A program made the position numbers and the translations under genes. Below, piece by piece: positions 25,758 through 35,056 of a stretch of DNA of 64,000 nucleotides. This stretch comes from Candidatus Limnocylindria bacterium (GTDB taxonomy: Bacteria > Chloroflexota > Limnocylindria > P2-11E): the NCBI GenBank assembly GCA_036523395.1, contig DATDEH010000072.1, positions 72,441 through 136,440 on the forward strand, written 5' to 3'. The first letter of the stretch is position 1. The number at the start of each line of letters is the position of its first letter. The notes beneath the pieces were generated by a model, which was given only the letters and a program-made list of their open reading frames with translations, ran no database searches and was not told the DNA's origin.

Positions 25758-26543
25758 GTGGTCGACATCCGCATGAAGATCTGGCGCGGGGATGCGACAG
25801 CGGGCGCGTTCGTTGAATACGCAGTGCCCGCTGACGAAGGCATGGTGGTCCTCGACGTCGTGCACCGCATCCAGGCGACACACGCGCCGGACCTCGCGGT
25901 GCGTTGGAACTGCAAGGCGGGAAAGTGCGGCTCGTGCAGCGCCGAGATCAACGGACATCCGAAGCTGATGTGCATGACACGGATGAACACGTTCGAGCCT
26001 GGGGAGGAGATCACCGTCTCGCCGGTGAAGACCTTTCCCGTCGTGAAGGACCTCGTCACCGACGTCTCCTTCAACTACGAGAAGGCGAAGACGATCCCCG
26101 CGTTCAAGCCGAAGCCGAAAGAAGCGGACGGAACGCGACGCATGTACCAGGAGGACATCGACCGCGTGCAGGAGTTCCACAAGTGCATCGAGTGCTTCCT
26201 GTGCCAGGACGTATGTCACGTCATCCGCGATCACGAAGAGAACAAGCCTTCGTTCTCTGGTCCTCGCTACTTCGTGCGGCTCGCGGCGCTCGAGATGCAT
26301 CCGCTCGACACCAATGACCGCATCGACCTCGCGCGAATGAAGCACGGGCTCGGCTACTGCAACATCACAAAGTGCTGCACCGACGTGTGTCCCGAGGACA
26401 TCCACATCACGGACAACGCGATCATCCCGCTGAAGGAGCGCATCGTGTCTCGGACGTACGACCCGATCGCGTGGGCGCTGCGACGCATGCGCGGCAAGCC
26501 CGCTGACTTCGGCGCAGGCGAACCGGAGCCTCCATCCGCCTGA
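25758..26543 (+). CDS. sdhB: Succinate dehydrogenase iron-sulfur subunit
   Basis: 261 residues. The three clusters are visible: [2Fe-2S] in CKAGKCGSCSAEI with a later LMC, [4Fe-4S] in CIECFLCQDVCHV, and the [3Fe-4S]/[4Fe-4S] site in CNITKCCTDVCPEDI. It carries electrons from FAD to the membrane quinone site. GTG at 25758. Its TGA overlaps a downstream CTG-started small ORF (CTGA). Confidence 0.96.
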   Translation: MVDIRMKIWRGDATAGAFVEYAVPADEGMVVLDVVHRIQATHAPDLAVRWNCKAGKCGSCSAEINGHPKLMCMTRMNTFEPGEEITVSPVKTFPVVKDLVTDVSFNYEKAKTIPAFKPKPKEADGTRRMYQEDIDRVQEFHKCIECFLCQDVCHVIRDHEENKPSFSGPRYFVRLAALEMHPLDTNDRIDLARMKHGLGYCNITKCCTDVCPEDIHITDNAIIPLKERIVSRTYDPIAWALRRMRGKPADFGAGEPEPPSA

Positions 26544-26710
26544 GCTCGCGCCTGCTGTTCCAGATCGTCGTCGGCGTGTTCATGGGTGCGACGCTGCTGT
26601 TTCTCGTCATCAGGCCGGCGGTCGACCGAGGCGGCGCGGTCGAGCTGCTTGTTATCGCCGGCATCTTCGCCGCGGTGCTGTTGACCGAACGCTGGCTTCG
26701 AACGCGCTGA
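26540..26710 (+). CDS. 56-residue two-helix membrane protein overlapping the sdhB stop, candidate accessory Sdh subunit
   Basis: CTG at 26540-26542 overlaps the sdhB TGA and opens a frame to TGA at 26708-26710. The peptide has two hydrophobic helices, RLLFQIVVGVFMGATLLFLV and LLVIAGIFAAVLLTERWL, separated by IRPAVDRGGAVE. Composition and coupling argue that it is real. Mycobacterial Sdh1 has a small extra membrane subunit in its structure, so a similar role is possible; homology was not tested. If CTG is not used, an in-frame GTG about 12 codons later would shorten the first helix. Confidence 0.6.
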   Translation: MSSRLLFQIVVGVFMGATLLFLVIRPAVDRGGAVELLVIAGIFAAVLLTERWLRTR

Positions 26711-26779
26711 TGCCCCGCTGACCCCTTTTTGCGGCACGGCCGGTGTTAGGCTCGGCCACCGAGGGGCAAAGGTATCCAA

Positions 26780-29700
26780 ATGAAGCCACTTCCGCGCGCC
26801 GCGAGGTTCCTGATCGCGGTCACCGTCCTGGTCGCCACGCCATACGTGGCGCTCGGGGTGCGCGATGCGCTCGACGGACGAGTCAGCCCCGAGTATCTCG
26901 GCCTCCTTTTCCTTTCGGCCTTCGTCCTCTCGGTACGGCCCATCCGGGTGCAGACGAACACGGAGCTGTCCGCGTCGGACGTCGCGGTGATCGCCGGCAT
27001 CGTCCTTATGCCAGCCGGCGCGGTGGCCTGTATGGCGGCGGCCGCCCGCCTCGCGAACGACCTGCTTTCGGGGAAGCGTCCGCTGCAGATCATTCGCAAC
27101 GCCGCATCGGTCGCGGTCGCCACCGGTACCGCCGCGGCGGCCTACGCGCTCTTCCGCGCCGAGCTCATAGCGATGGTGGAGCCCACCGCGGCGACGATCA
27201 TCGCGGGTGTCGTCGCGGTGCTGGTCCTCGTATTTGTCGACATCCTGCAGATCGTTCTGCTGCAGCGCGCGCTGCGGAATGTGAGCCTCGACCGCATCAC
27301 GCGGCAGTGGGTCGATCGCACCGTCCGTGCGCAGCTCCTGTGGAGTCTCGCGGCGGTCATCACCGTGCAGGTCGTGCTCATCGAGCCGTGGTTCCTCGTT
27401 CCGGGGATCCCGCTGTTCTTCTTCGGCTATCTGGACATCCGCGCGCGGTTCGCCGCGGAGCGCCGCGCCCGGCTGCTCGCGACGCTCGTGGACGTCGGCC
27501 ACTCCGTCGGCAGCTCGCTCGACCCGGTGAAGGTCTTCCGCGAGGTCTTCGAGCAGGTGCGCAAGGCGCTCGATGTTGACGCGTTCTACGTCGCGATCGC
27601 GATCCCCGAGCGGGGCACGCTCTCATTCCGCTACCTGTATGACGGCGGAGAGGAGATGGCGCCGGAAGAGAGCCCGATGGCCGGAACACTGGGCGGGCTC
27701 GCCGTCGAAGGCGACAAGCCGATCCTGCTTCGCGATGCGGAGCGCGACCGCGTGCGTCTCAAGCTCCCGCCACGAAGCCCGTGGGGAAAGGTGGTCGAGC
27801 GATCGATCATCGTCGCGCCGCTGCGCCTGCACGGAAAGCCGATCGGCGCGATCTCCGCGCAGAGCTCGCGCGCGAACGCCTACGACGAGGGCGACCTCGA
27901 GCTCCTGTCGGCGATCGCGACCGAGGCCGCGATCGCGATCGAGCGCGCCGACCTTTACGACCGCACCCTCGCGCTGTCACGCCGGCTCTTCGACCTGCAC
28001 CGCATCGGCCTCCAGCTGGCGACGCACAAGGAACTACCCGCGCTCGTTCGCGCGCTCGCCGATTCGGTGCAGGAGATGATGCAGGCGTCGGCGGTCGCCG
28101 TATACCTCGACTCCGGCGGCGACAGCCTGGAGTTCGCGGTGACGACGGGGACCGCCTCGAGCGACGTGCTCATGCTGGCGAAGAACACCCCGGTCATCGC
28201 GCAGTTCCTCGAGGCCGGCGCGCCGATGCAGATCCACGACGAGGACGACGCGCCGAAGAATGCGCGCAAGCTTCTGCGCCGCTTCGGTCACCAGAGCGTG
28301 CTGCTGCAGCCCCTCCGCCTCGCCGACAAGCTCGTCGGCGTGCTCTTCGTGACCTGGAGAGAGCACCACATCGTGTCGAGCGAGGAGAACGAGCTCATCG
28401 GCGTCCTATCCGGTTTCGGCGCCGCTGCCATCCGGAGCATCGGTCTCTACCGCGAGCTCGACGACGCCTACCTCTCGACGGTGTCGGCCCTCACCGCGAC
28501 GATCCAGGCGCGCGACCACTACCGCGAGGACCATCAGCGCCGCGTGGCGGCCGATGCGCTCGCGCTCGGCGAGCGCGTGCGCCTACGGCCCGACGAGCTG
28601 CGCGACCTCCGCTACGCGTCACTGTTCCACTCGCTCGGGAAGATCGGCGTTCCCGCGTCGATCCTCGGCAAGAACGGCCCGCTCACGCCCGAAGAGATCA
28701 CGATCGTCCGCGAGCACCCGCTGCTCGGCGCGCGCATCCTCGAGTCGATCCGCTTCCTGCGCGGCGTCGTGCCGATCGTGCGTCACGCGAACGAGCGCTG
28801 GGACGGCACCGGCTATCCCGACGGCCTCGCGGGTGAGGCGATCCCGCGCGCAGCGCGGATCCTCAACATGGTCATCGGATACCACGCGATGCTCGCCGAC
28901 CGTCCCTACCGCATCGCCCTTCGCTCGGACGTCGCGCTGGGAGAGCTGCGCCGCCTCGCCGGCGCGTGGTACGACCCGGTGATGGTCGATCAGTTCGTCT
29001 CGATGATCGAGGCACGTGGCGTGATCGAAGCCGCCGAGGAAGAAGTGGGCACGAGCCGCGAGCTCGCGATCCTTGCCGACCTCACTCCGGAGTTCCACAC
29101 GATCCTCGACCTGCAGCAGCTCCTCGACCGCATCCTCAGCATCCTGCTCAAGAGCATGCCCGGTAGCCGCCTCACGATCCTGCTGCGTGAGGATCAGAGC
29201 GACGATCTCGTCGTGCGCGCGCTCGCGGGGCTGCCGACCGGACCCGGCATGTCGCTGCGCATCCCGTCCGGCCGCGGGATCTCCGGATGGGTGCTGGAGC
29301 ATCGGCAGCCGCAACTCATCGACGACGTCCATCTCGACCCGCGCTACATCGGCGATCCCGAGATCCGTTCGGAGATCATCATTCCCCTCGTCAGCGCGGG
29401 CCGGCCGATCGGCGTCCTTGCCGTTTCCCACCGCGTGCCGCACGCGTTCTCGCAGCGAGACCTCACGCTCATGCAGGCCGTCGGCGCGCAGATCGCTGCG
29501 GCCATCGACGTCGCGGAGCTGCATGAACGGCTGAAGCGGGCGGCGAACACCGATGCGCTGACCGGTCTGCACAATTACCGGTACTTCTATGACCGTCTCG
29601 AAGAAGAGATCGCGCGCGCGGCGCGCCGCGAGAACTCGCTCGCGGTCGCGTTCTTCGACCTCGACAAGCTGAAGGCGGTGAACGACACGTACGGTCACCT

Positions 29701-30016
29701 GGCCGGCAACGAGGTCCTCCGCACACTGGGCCGCAGCATCGGTGCCCAGGTGCGCACGGAGGATGTGCCCGCACGCTATGGTGGCGACGAATTCGCGATC
29801 GTGATGCCCGATACTCCACGCGATGAGGCGGAGAAGGTCGTGACCCGTCTGATGGAGATCCTGGAGAACGCGGACGTCGAGCTGCAGGACGGCCGGCGGA
29901 TCCGGATGCCCGAGCTGTCGTGGGGCATCGCGTCGTACCCGCTCGACGGCCGCACCGCGCGGGAGCTCGTGGACAACGCCGATACGCGCGCGTACGCGAG
30001 GAAACGATCCCGCTAG
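26780..30016 (+). CDS. Membrane GAF/HD-GYP/GAF/GGDEF cyclic-di-GMP signalling protein
   Basis: 1078 residues. Residues 1-235 contain about seven transmembrane helices. GAF domains lie at about 245-390, 410-550 and 755-895. An HD-GYP domain (about 555-740) has RHANERWDGTGYPDGL at about 670, but its HD site reads LFHSLGKIG instead of HDxGK, so a metal-binding Asp is replaced by Ser. The C-terminal GGDEF domain (about 905-1075) is intact: ARYGGDEFAIVMP, with an I-site RTED at the canonical spacing. Likely an active diguanylate cyclase with weakened or lost phosphodiesterase activity, controlled by GAF ligands. ATG at 26780. Stop overlaps the following gene. Confidence 0.92.
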   Translation: MKPLPRAARFLIAVTVLVATPYVALGVRDALDGRVSPEYLGLLFLSAFVLSVRPIRVQTNTELSASDVAVIAGIVLMPAGAVACMAAAARLANDLLSGKRPLQIIRNAASVAVATGTAAAAYALFRAELIAMVEPTAATIIAGVVAVLVLVFVDILQIVLLQRALRNVSLDRITRQWVDRTVRAQLLWSLAAVITVQVVLIEPWFLVPGIPLFFFGYLDIRARFAAERRARLLATLVDVGHSVGSSLDPVKVFREVFEQVRKALDVDAFYVAIAIPERGTLSFRYLYDGGEEMAPEESPMAGTLGGLAVEGDKPILLRDAERDRVRLKLPPRSPWGKVVERSIIVAPLRLHGKPIGAISAQSSRANAYDEGDLELLSAIATEAAIAIERADLYDRTLALSRRLFDLHRIGLQLATHKELPALVRALADSVQEMMQASAVAVYLDSGGDSLEFAVTTGTASSDVLMLAKNTPVIAQFLEAGAPMQIHDEDDAPKNARKLLRRFGHQSVLLQPLRLADKLVGVLFVTWREHHIVSSEENELIGVLSGFGAAAIRSIGLYRELDDAYLSTVSALTATIQARDHYREDHQRRVAADALALGERVRLRPDELRDLRYASLFHSLGKIGVPASILGKNGPLTPEEITIVREHPLLGARILESIRFLRGVVPIVRHANERWDGTGYPDGLAGEAIPRAARILNMVIGYHAMLADRPYRIALRSDVALGELRRLAGAWYDPVMVDQFVSMIEARGVIEAAEEEVGTSRELAILADLTPEFHTILDLQQLLDRILSILLKSMPGSRLTILLREDQSDDLVVRALAGLPTGPGMSLRIPSGRGISGWVLEHRQPQLIDDVHLDPRYIGDPEIRSEIIIPLVSAGRPIGVLAVSHRVPHAFSQRDLTLMQAVGAQIAAAIDVAELHERLKRAANTDALTGLHNYRYFYDRLEEEIARAARRENSLAVAFFDLDKLKAVNDTYGHLAGNEVLRTLGRSIGAQVRTEDVPARYGGDEFAIVMPDTPRDEAEKVVTRLMEILENADVELQDGRRIRMPELSWGIASYPLDGRTARELVDNADTRAYARKRSR

Positions 30017-30780
30017 CGGAGCTCCGCGCGAAGCGCCTCTTCGACTGCAGGCTGACTCCGGACCGGAAACTGCGGACGCTCGATGACGCGCATGCGTTCC
30101 TCCAGGACCGACGCATGCTCACGCTGACACAGGACGCGGCGCTGCCCAGTCTCTTCGCGGCGACGCACGAGGAGGCCTACGACGCGACGAAGAAGGGTTT
30201 CGCCTCGTGGCCCAAGACGAAGTGGAACTGGGGCGGCGAGCTCTCCGAGCGCCCCGACGTGTTCGAGACGAAGCTGCATCGCGGGAAGACGCTGTTCCTC
30301 GCGCCGGAGGCAGCGCGCGCGGCCGACCCGCTCTGCCGCGCCGCGCTGGCCCAGGCGGAGTCCGGCGACGACGACGCGGCGCGCCTGGTGCGGCACCTTG
30401 CTGGCGCGGGGCCGAGCACGGTGGAGGATCTCAAGTCCGAGCTGGGTCTCGCGGCCGCGACGCTGCGCAAGGTGCGCGAGGGTCTCGAGCGGGACGGCGC
30501 GATCGTCGCCCGCGGGCTCGCCGTCGAGGACAGTAAGGGTGGCCATCGCCATTCGAGCGTGCTCTCGCGCTGGGATCAGGTGTGGCGCAAGCCATGGAAG
30601 ACGACGGAGGACACCGCGCTCGAGGAGCTCGTCGTCATCGGCGTCCGCGCCGCGGTGCTGACGCACGAGGATGAGGTGCGCAACTGGTTCTCCTGGCCGA
30701 TCGCTCGGCAGACGATCGCGGATCTCGTCGCGTCCGGGCGTCTCGTGCATCCGGTCAGTGGCTGGTTGTCCGCTCGCTGA
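30013..30780 (+). CDS. AlkZ-related winged-helix protein (start uncertain)
   Basis: About 255 residues. LAELRAKRLFDCRLTPDRK and LRTLDDAHAFLQDRRMLTL begin a protein resembling those annotated as AlkZ-related. A winged-helix-like segment follows at about 130-190 (STVEDLKSELGLAAATLRKV). AlkZ proteins are DNA glycosylases for interstrand crosslinks; no catalytic assignment is possible here. No ATG, GTG or TTG lies in frame before the conserved N-terminus. CTA at 30013 overlaps the previous TAG as CTAG, and an ATC at 30007 follows GAGGA. I use 30013 as a placeholder. A second AlkZ-family gene is at 60718. Confidence 0.6.
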   Translation, partial: LAELRAKRLFDCRLTPDRKLRTLDDAHAFLQDRRMLTLTQDAALPSLFAATHEEAYDATKKGFASWPKTKWNWGGELSERPDVFETKLHRGKTLFLAPEAARAADPLCRAALAQAESGDDDAARLVRHLAGAGPSTVEDLKSELGLAAATLRKVREGLERDGAIVARGLAVEDSKGGHRHSSVLSRWDQVWRKPWKTTEDTALEELVVIGVRAAVLTHEDEVRNWFSWPIARQTIADLVASGRLVHPVSGWLSAR

Positions 30781-30790
30781 CGTTCTGATC

Positions 30791-30985
30791 GCGGCGCGGC
30801 GACAGCGGCGCGGCTTCCTCTCGCTCGCGGCTGGCTACTGCGCCGTCGCGAAGCGAAATGGCAAGCAGCCGGCGAAGGCGTATGCCGAGCCGTACGCCCG
30901 CCCGCTCATCACCTCGCGTGCTGCGCACGGGCCGGCTGGGGCGCAGATGCTCGCTCGAGGACCCCGCTCCGCTGTCGCCGCGTCG
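30791..30985 (+). repeat. Dispersed palindromic repeat, copy C
   Basis: In the 376-bp gap 30781-31156, GCGGCGCGGCGACAGCGGCG and CTCTCGCTCGCGGCTGGCTA on the left pair imperfectly with GGGCCGGCTGGGGCGCAGAT, GCTCGCTCGAGGA and CCGCTCCGCTGTCGCCGCG on the right, around a loop of about 90 nt. The inner blocks match copies A and B, with an added G. The remainder of the gap (30986-31156) shows only a degenerate tract and no gene or promoter I can support. Confidence 0.65.
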
Positions 30986-31156
30986 CTCCAGGTCACCCGC
31001 ACGCTCTTACCCACCTCCTCGCCTTTGCTCGTGCGCCTGTCTCCCCGGCGAATCGCGTTCGTCTCCTCGCTGAGGAACCTTTGACTACGTTTGCTGTACG
31101 AGTTGTGACCGCGAGCGCAGACGCGCGACGGGCCTATTCGGTCGGAGAGTGCGTGC

Positions 31157-31372
31157 ATGCGCGCATCGGTCGTGGTCCGCGAGGCAACGTCATTCGTCGG
31201 TCGTCTCGTTACAGCGTTCGTCGAGCTCACGCTCGCTGCGGCGGTCATCGTGGGCGCGATCGTCGTCGGCCACGATCTGCGCGAGTGGCGCGACTGGTAT
31301 CCGATCGCCTACCACCAGTGGACCGACGTTCACCGGCAACCGGGCGAGACGACCGAGCCAGGCGGGCCGTGA
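31157..31372 (+). CDS. Small single-helix membrane protein, hypothetical
   Basis: 71 residues from ATG 31157. One transmembrane helix (FVELTLAAAVIVGAIVVGH) follows a short N-terminus, and a polar tail with DWYPIAYHQWTDVH comes after. Its stop lies one base before the convergent acnA stop. No clear Shine-Dalgarno (GGAGAGTGC is nearby). Real coding is likely from the clean hydrophobic pattern; function unknown. Confidence 0.5.
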   Translation: MRASVVVREATSFVGRLVTAFVELTLAAAVIVGAIVVGHDLREWRDWYPIAYHQWTDVHRQPGETTEPGGP

Positions 31373-31373
31373 A

Positions 31374-34079
31374 CTAGGCCGCCGCGATCCGCTCCCGAAG
31401 TACCTGCTGAAGGATCCCGCCTTGGCGCACGTACTCGACGTCGGTCGGATCGTCGACCCGCGCGAGCACCTGGAACGACGTCTTCTTCCCGTCCACTGAC
31501 GTTGCCTCGACCGTAAGCCGCGCGCGCGGCGCGAGCCCACCGAGCCCGCGGATCGTGAACGTCTCCTGACCGGTGAGCCCGAGCGACGCCATCGTCTCGC
31601 CAGGTGAGAACTCGAGCGGCAGGACGCCCATCATCACGAGGTTCGAACGGTGGATCCGTTCGAACGACTCCGCGATCGCGGCGCGCACGCCCATCAGGTT
31701 CGGTCCCTTCGCTGCCCAGTCGCGCGAGCTGCCGGAGCCGTACTCCCTGCCCGCGAACACGATGAGCGGTGTCCGCTCTTTCTGGTAGCGGACCGCCGCG
31801 TCGTAGATCGTCATCTCCTCGCCGGATGGGAAGTGGCGCGTCCACCAGCCTTCTTTGTCGGCGAGCTTGTTCCGCAGACGGATGTTCGCGAACGTGCCGC
31901 GAATGAGGACCTCGTGGTTCCCGCGCCGCGTGCCGTACTGGTTGAAGTCGACGGGCTTCACTCCCTTCGAGATCAGGTACTGCCCGGCGGGGCTCGCGGC
32001 CGGGATCGCGCCCGCCGGCGAGATGTGGTCGGTGGTGACGGAATCGCCGACGGACACGAGTACGCGTGCGCCGACGATGTCTGGGATCGTTGCCGGCGGC
32101 GTCGCCGAGGAGTTCTGGAAGAACGGCGGCTCCTGCACGTAGGTCGAGCTCGGGTCCCACCGATAGGAGAGACCGGTGGGTGAGGGCATCGTCTTCCAGA
32201 AGCGGTCGCCGTCGAAGATCTTCGCGTACTCGGTCGCGTACATCTCCTGCGTGATCGCCCTGCCAACGACCTCGTTCACCTCTTCGGGTGTCGGCCAGAG
32301 ATCCTTCAGGAAGACTGGCTCTCCGTTCTTGCCGTTGCCGATCGGCTGGTCCTGCAGGTCGATATGGATGGTGCCGGCAAGCGCGAACGCGACGACCAGC
32401 GGTGGCGACGCGAGGTAGCTCGACTTCACGAGCGGGTGGATGCGGCCCTCGAAGTTGCGGTTCCCGGACAGGATGGAGACGACGTTGAGGTCGTGATCCT
32501 TGACCTCCTGCTCGATCTCGGGCGTCGCGAGCGGACCCGTGTTCCCGATGCAAACTGTGCATCCGAAGCCCACCAGGAAGAAACCGAGCTGCTCGAGAAA
32601 TGGCGTGAGCCCCGCCGCCTCGAGATAGCGCGTCACGACGCGCGAGCCCGGCGCGAACGTCGTCTTCACGTGCGGCTTGACCGCGAGACCGCGCTCGATC
32701 GCCTTCTTCGCGAGAAGGCCGGCCGCGATCATCACCGATGGGTTCGAGGTGTTCGTGCAGCTCGTGATCGCGGCCACGACGACGGATCCGTCGCTGACCA
32801 TAAGGTCGCGCGGTTTGTCCGCAACTGCGGCGGTCGCGGCCGTCGCCGGACGCACCAACGTCGGGGCGGCGTCGTTCACGGGCTTCGGCCCTTCGGTGTG
32901 GCCAGGGACGGTGATGCCCTTCGTTGGATTGGGACTGGTGAACGAGTCCCAGATCATAGGAAGATCGACGCGGTCCTGTGGCCGCTTCGGTCCGGCCACC
33001 GACGGCTTCACCGAGCCGAGGTCGACCTCGATGAGCTCGTCGAACGCCGGTGTCGGAGCGCCGTCCGACCGGAACATGCCCTGCGCCTTCGCGTAGCGCT
33101 CGACGAGCTCGATGAGAGAAGGCGGCCGCCCGGTCTGCTCGAGATAGCGAAGTGTCTGACGATCGACCGGAAACAGCGCGCTGGTCGCGCCGTACTCAGG
33201 ACACATGTTCGCGACGGTCGCGCGCTCGGCGACCGCGAGCGACGAGAGGCCGTCGCCGGCGAACTCGATGAACTTGTTCACGACGCCCTTCTTCCGGAAG
33301 AGCTCGGTGAGAGTGAGCACCAGATCCGTCGCGGTCGTGCCGATCGGTAGCTTGCCCACGAGCTTCACGCCGACGACGACGGGCCACGGCAGGTACGTCG
33401 GCTGACCGAGCATCGCGGCCTCGGCCTCGATGCCCCCAACGCCCCATCCAAGCACTCCGAGTCCGTTGATCATCGTCGTATGCGAGTCGGCGCCGAAGAG
33501 CGTGTCCGGCATCGCGACGCCGTCGCGCACCACCACGACTTCCGCGAGACGCTCGAGGTTCACCTGATGGCAGATGCCGGCGCCCGGCGGGACGACGCGG
33601 AACGTCTTGAAGGCCTGCCCGGCCCAGCGGAGAAGCGAATAGCGCTCGCGGTTGCGCTCGTACTCACGTTCAAGGTTGCGCTCGTAGACGTCCTTCGCGC
33701 CGAAGAAGTCGGCCTGGACCGAGTGGTCGATGATCAGGTCTACGGGGATGAGCGGTTCGATCTGCGCTAGGTCTTTGCCCGCCCGCTGCATTGCCGCACG
33801 CATCGCCGCCAGATCGACCGCCGCTGGGACCCCCGTGTAGTCCTGCAGCAGGATGCGCGACGGGCGGAACGGGACAGTCGCGTCCGGTGGCGGCGCCGCT
33901 GGGTATTTGGCCAGTGCGGTCGCGTCGCGATCGGCCGCCTTGCCGTTGGCGGCCGCGCGCAGAACGCCCTCGAGGAGGATCTTCACCGTGATGGGCAGAC
34001 GCGCGACGTCGCCCGCTTGCGAGAGAGGCACGTAGCGGAGCTGCGAGTCGGGCAGCGATGCGCTCTTGAAATCGGTCAT
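31374..34079 (-). CDS. acnA: Aconitate hydratase, AcnA type
   Basis: 901 residues. The [4Fe-4S] ligands are in SCTNTSNPSVM and GFGCTVCIGNTGPLATPEIE (the second segment holds two Cys). GADSHTTMINGLGVLGWGVG and GREYGSGSSRDWAAKGP are further aconitase signatures, the latter in the C-terminal swivel domain. It isomerises citrate and isocitrate in the TCA cycle. ATG at 34077-34079 overlaps the mdh stop as ATGA. Last gene of the icd-rid-mdh-acnA operon. Length is typical. Confidence 0.97.
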   Translation of the reverse strand: MTDFKSASLPDSQLRYVPLSQAGDVARLPITVKILLEGVLRAAANGKAADRDATALAKYPAAPPPDATVPFRPSRILLQDYTGVPAAVDLAAMRAAMQRAGKDLAQIEPLIPVDLIIDHSVQADFFGAKDVYERNLEREYERNRERYSLLRWAGQAFKTFRVVPPGAGICHQVNLERLAEVVVVRDGVAMPDTLFGADSHTTMINGLGVLGWGVGGIEAEAAMLGQPTYLPWPVVVGVKLVGKLPIGTTATDLVLTLTELFRKKGVVNKFIEFAGDGLSSLAVAERATVANMCPEYGATSALFPVDRQTLRYLEQTGRPPSLIELVERYAKAQGMFRSDGAPTPAFDELIEVDLGSVKPSVAGPKRPQDRVDLPMIWDSFTSPNPTKGITVPGHTEGPKPVNDAAPTLVRPATAATAAVADKPRDLMVSDGSVVVAAITSCTNTSNPSVMIAAGLLAKKAIERGLAVKPHVKTTFAPGSRVVTRYLEAAGLTPFLEQLGFFLVGFGCTVCIGNTGPLATPEIEQEVKDHDLNVVSILSGNRNFEGRIHPLVKSSYLASPPLVVAFALAGTIHIDLQDQPIGNGKNGEPVFLKDLWPTPEEVNEVVGRAITQEMYATEYAKIFDGDRFWKTMPSPTGLSYRWDPSSTYVQEPPFFQNSSATPPATIPDIVGARVLVSVGDSVTTDHISPAGAIPAASPAGQYLISKGVKPVDFNQYGTRRGNHEVLIRGTFANIRLRNKLADKEGWWTRHFPSGEEMTIYDAAVRYQKERTPLIVFAGREYGSGSSRDWAAKGPNLMGVRAAIAESFERIHRSNLVMMGVLPLEFSPGETMASLGLTGQETFTIRGLGGLAPRARLTVEATSVDGKKTSFQVLARVDDPTDVEYVRQGGILQQVLRERIAAA

Positions 34080-35056
34080 GCGAGCAGATCCTTCACCAGA
34101 TCACGCTCCTTCACGAGCTCCGCGACGGTCGCCGCGATCTTCTCCGTCGCGAAGCGGTCGAGCTTCACGCCGCGGACGAGCTCGTATCCGCCGTCGCCCT
34201 TCGAGTGGAGCGGGAACGAGGAGACAAGACCCTCCGGTACGCCGTAGCTGCCGTCGGAGACCACCGCGGCGCTGAAGCAATCTCCGGGTGGCGTGGGCGT
34301 CACAAGGCTGCGCACGTGATCGATGAGGGCCTGCGCGGCCGAGAACGCGCTCGATGCGCCGCGCGCCGCGATCACAGCCGCGCCGCGCTGCTGCACCGCG
34401 GAGATGAAGTCGTTCTCCAGCCAGGCGCGGTCGATCGCGTCCGCCGCCGCCTTGCCGTTCACGGTGGCGTTCGTGAAGTCCGGATAGAGGGTAGCGCTGT
34501 GATTGCCCCAGATCGCGAGCTTCTTCACGTCCCTCACGCGCGCGCCGGCCTTTTTCGCGATGAGCGAGCGCGCGCGGTTCTGGTCGAGCCGCGTCATCGC
34601 GCTCCAGCGGTCGTTGGTGATGCTCCGCGCGTTGGCGCGAGCGATGAGGCAGTTCGTGTTGCAGGGATTGCCGACGACGACGACGTGCACGCCTTGTGCG
34701 GCGTGCTGCGCGATCGCCTTGCCTTCCTCCACGAAGATCGGTCCGTTCTTCCGGATGAGGTCGCCGCGCTCCATGCCCGGGCCCCGCGGAACGCTACCGA
34801 CGAGCAGGACCCAGTCCACCTCGTGATGCGTCTCGGCCCGGTCGGCGCTCGCGCTGACGCGGGAAAGCAGCGGGTACGCGCCATCCTCGAGCTCCATCAC
34901 GACGCCCTTCGCTTTGTCGATCATCTGCGGTATGTCGGAAAGACGCAGGTCGACCTCCGTCTCCGGGCCGAACATCTCGCCGGCCGCGATGCGTGGGAGC
35001 AGTGCGTAGGCGACTTGTCCGGTCGCGCCAGTGACGACGACGTTGAGCTTCTTCAT
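34076..35056 (-). CDS. mdh: Malate dehydrogenase
   Basis: 326 residues of the cytoplasmic-type MDH: NAD-binding NVVVTGATGQVAYALLPRIA, substrate region GNPCNTNCLIA, TRLDQNRA with the Asp of the catalytic relay, and WGNHSATLYPDF with the catalytic His. It oxidises malate to oxaloacetate. ATG at 35054-35056 overlaps the stop of the Rid-family gene as ATGA, so translation is coupled. Third gene in the operon. Confidence 0.96.
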   Translation of the reverse strand: MKKLNVVVTGATGQVAYALLPRIAAGEMFGPETEVDLRLSDIPQMIDKAKGVVMELEDGAYPLLSRVSASADRAETHHEVDWVLLVGSVPRGPGMERGDLIRKNGPIFVEEGKAIAQHAAQGVHVVVVGNPCNTNCLIARANARSITNDRWSAMTRLDQNRARSLIAKKAGARVRDVKKLAIWGNHSATLYPDFTNATVNGKAAADAIDRAWLENDFISAVQQRGAAVIAARGASSAFSAAQALIDHVRSLVTPTPPGDCFSAAVVSDGSYGVPEGLVSSFPLHSKGDGGYELVRGVKLDRFATEKIAATVAELVKERDLVKDLLA

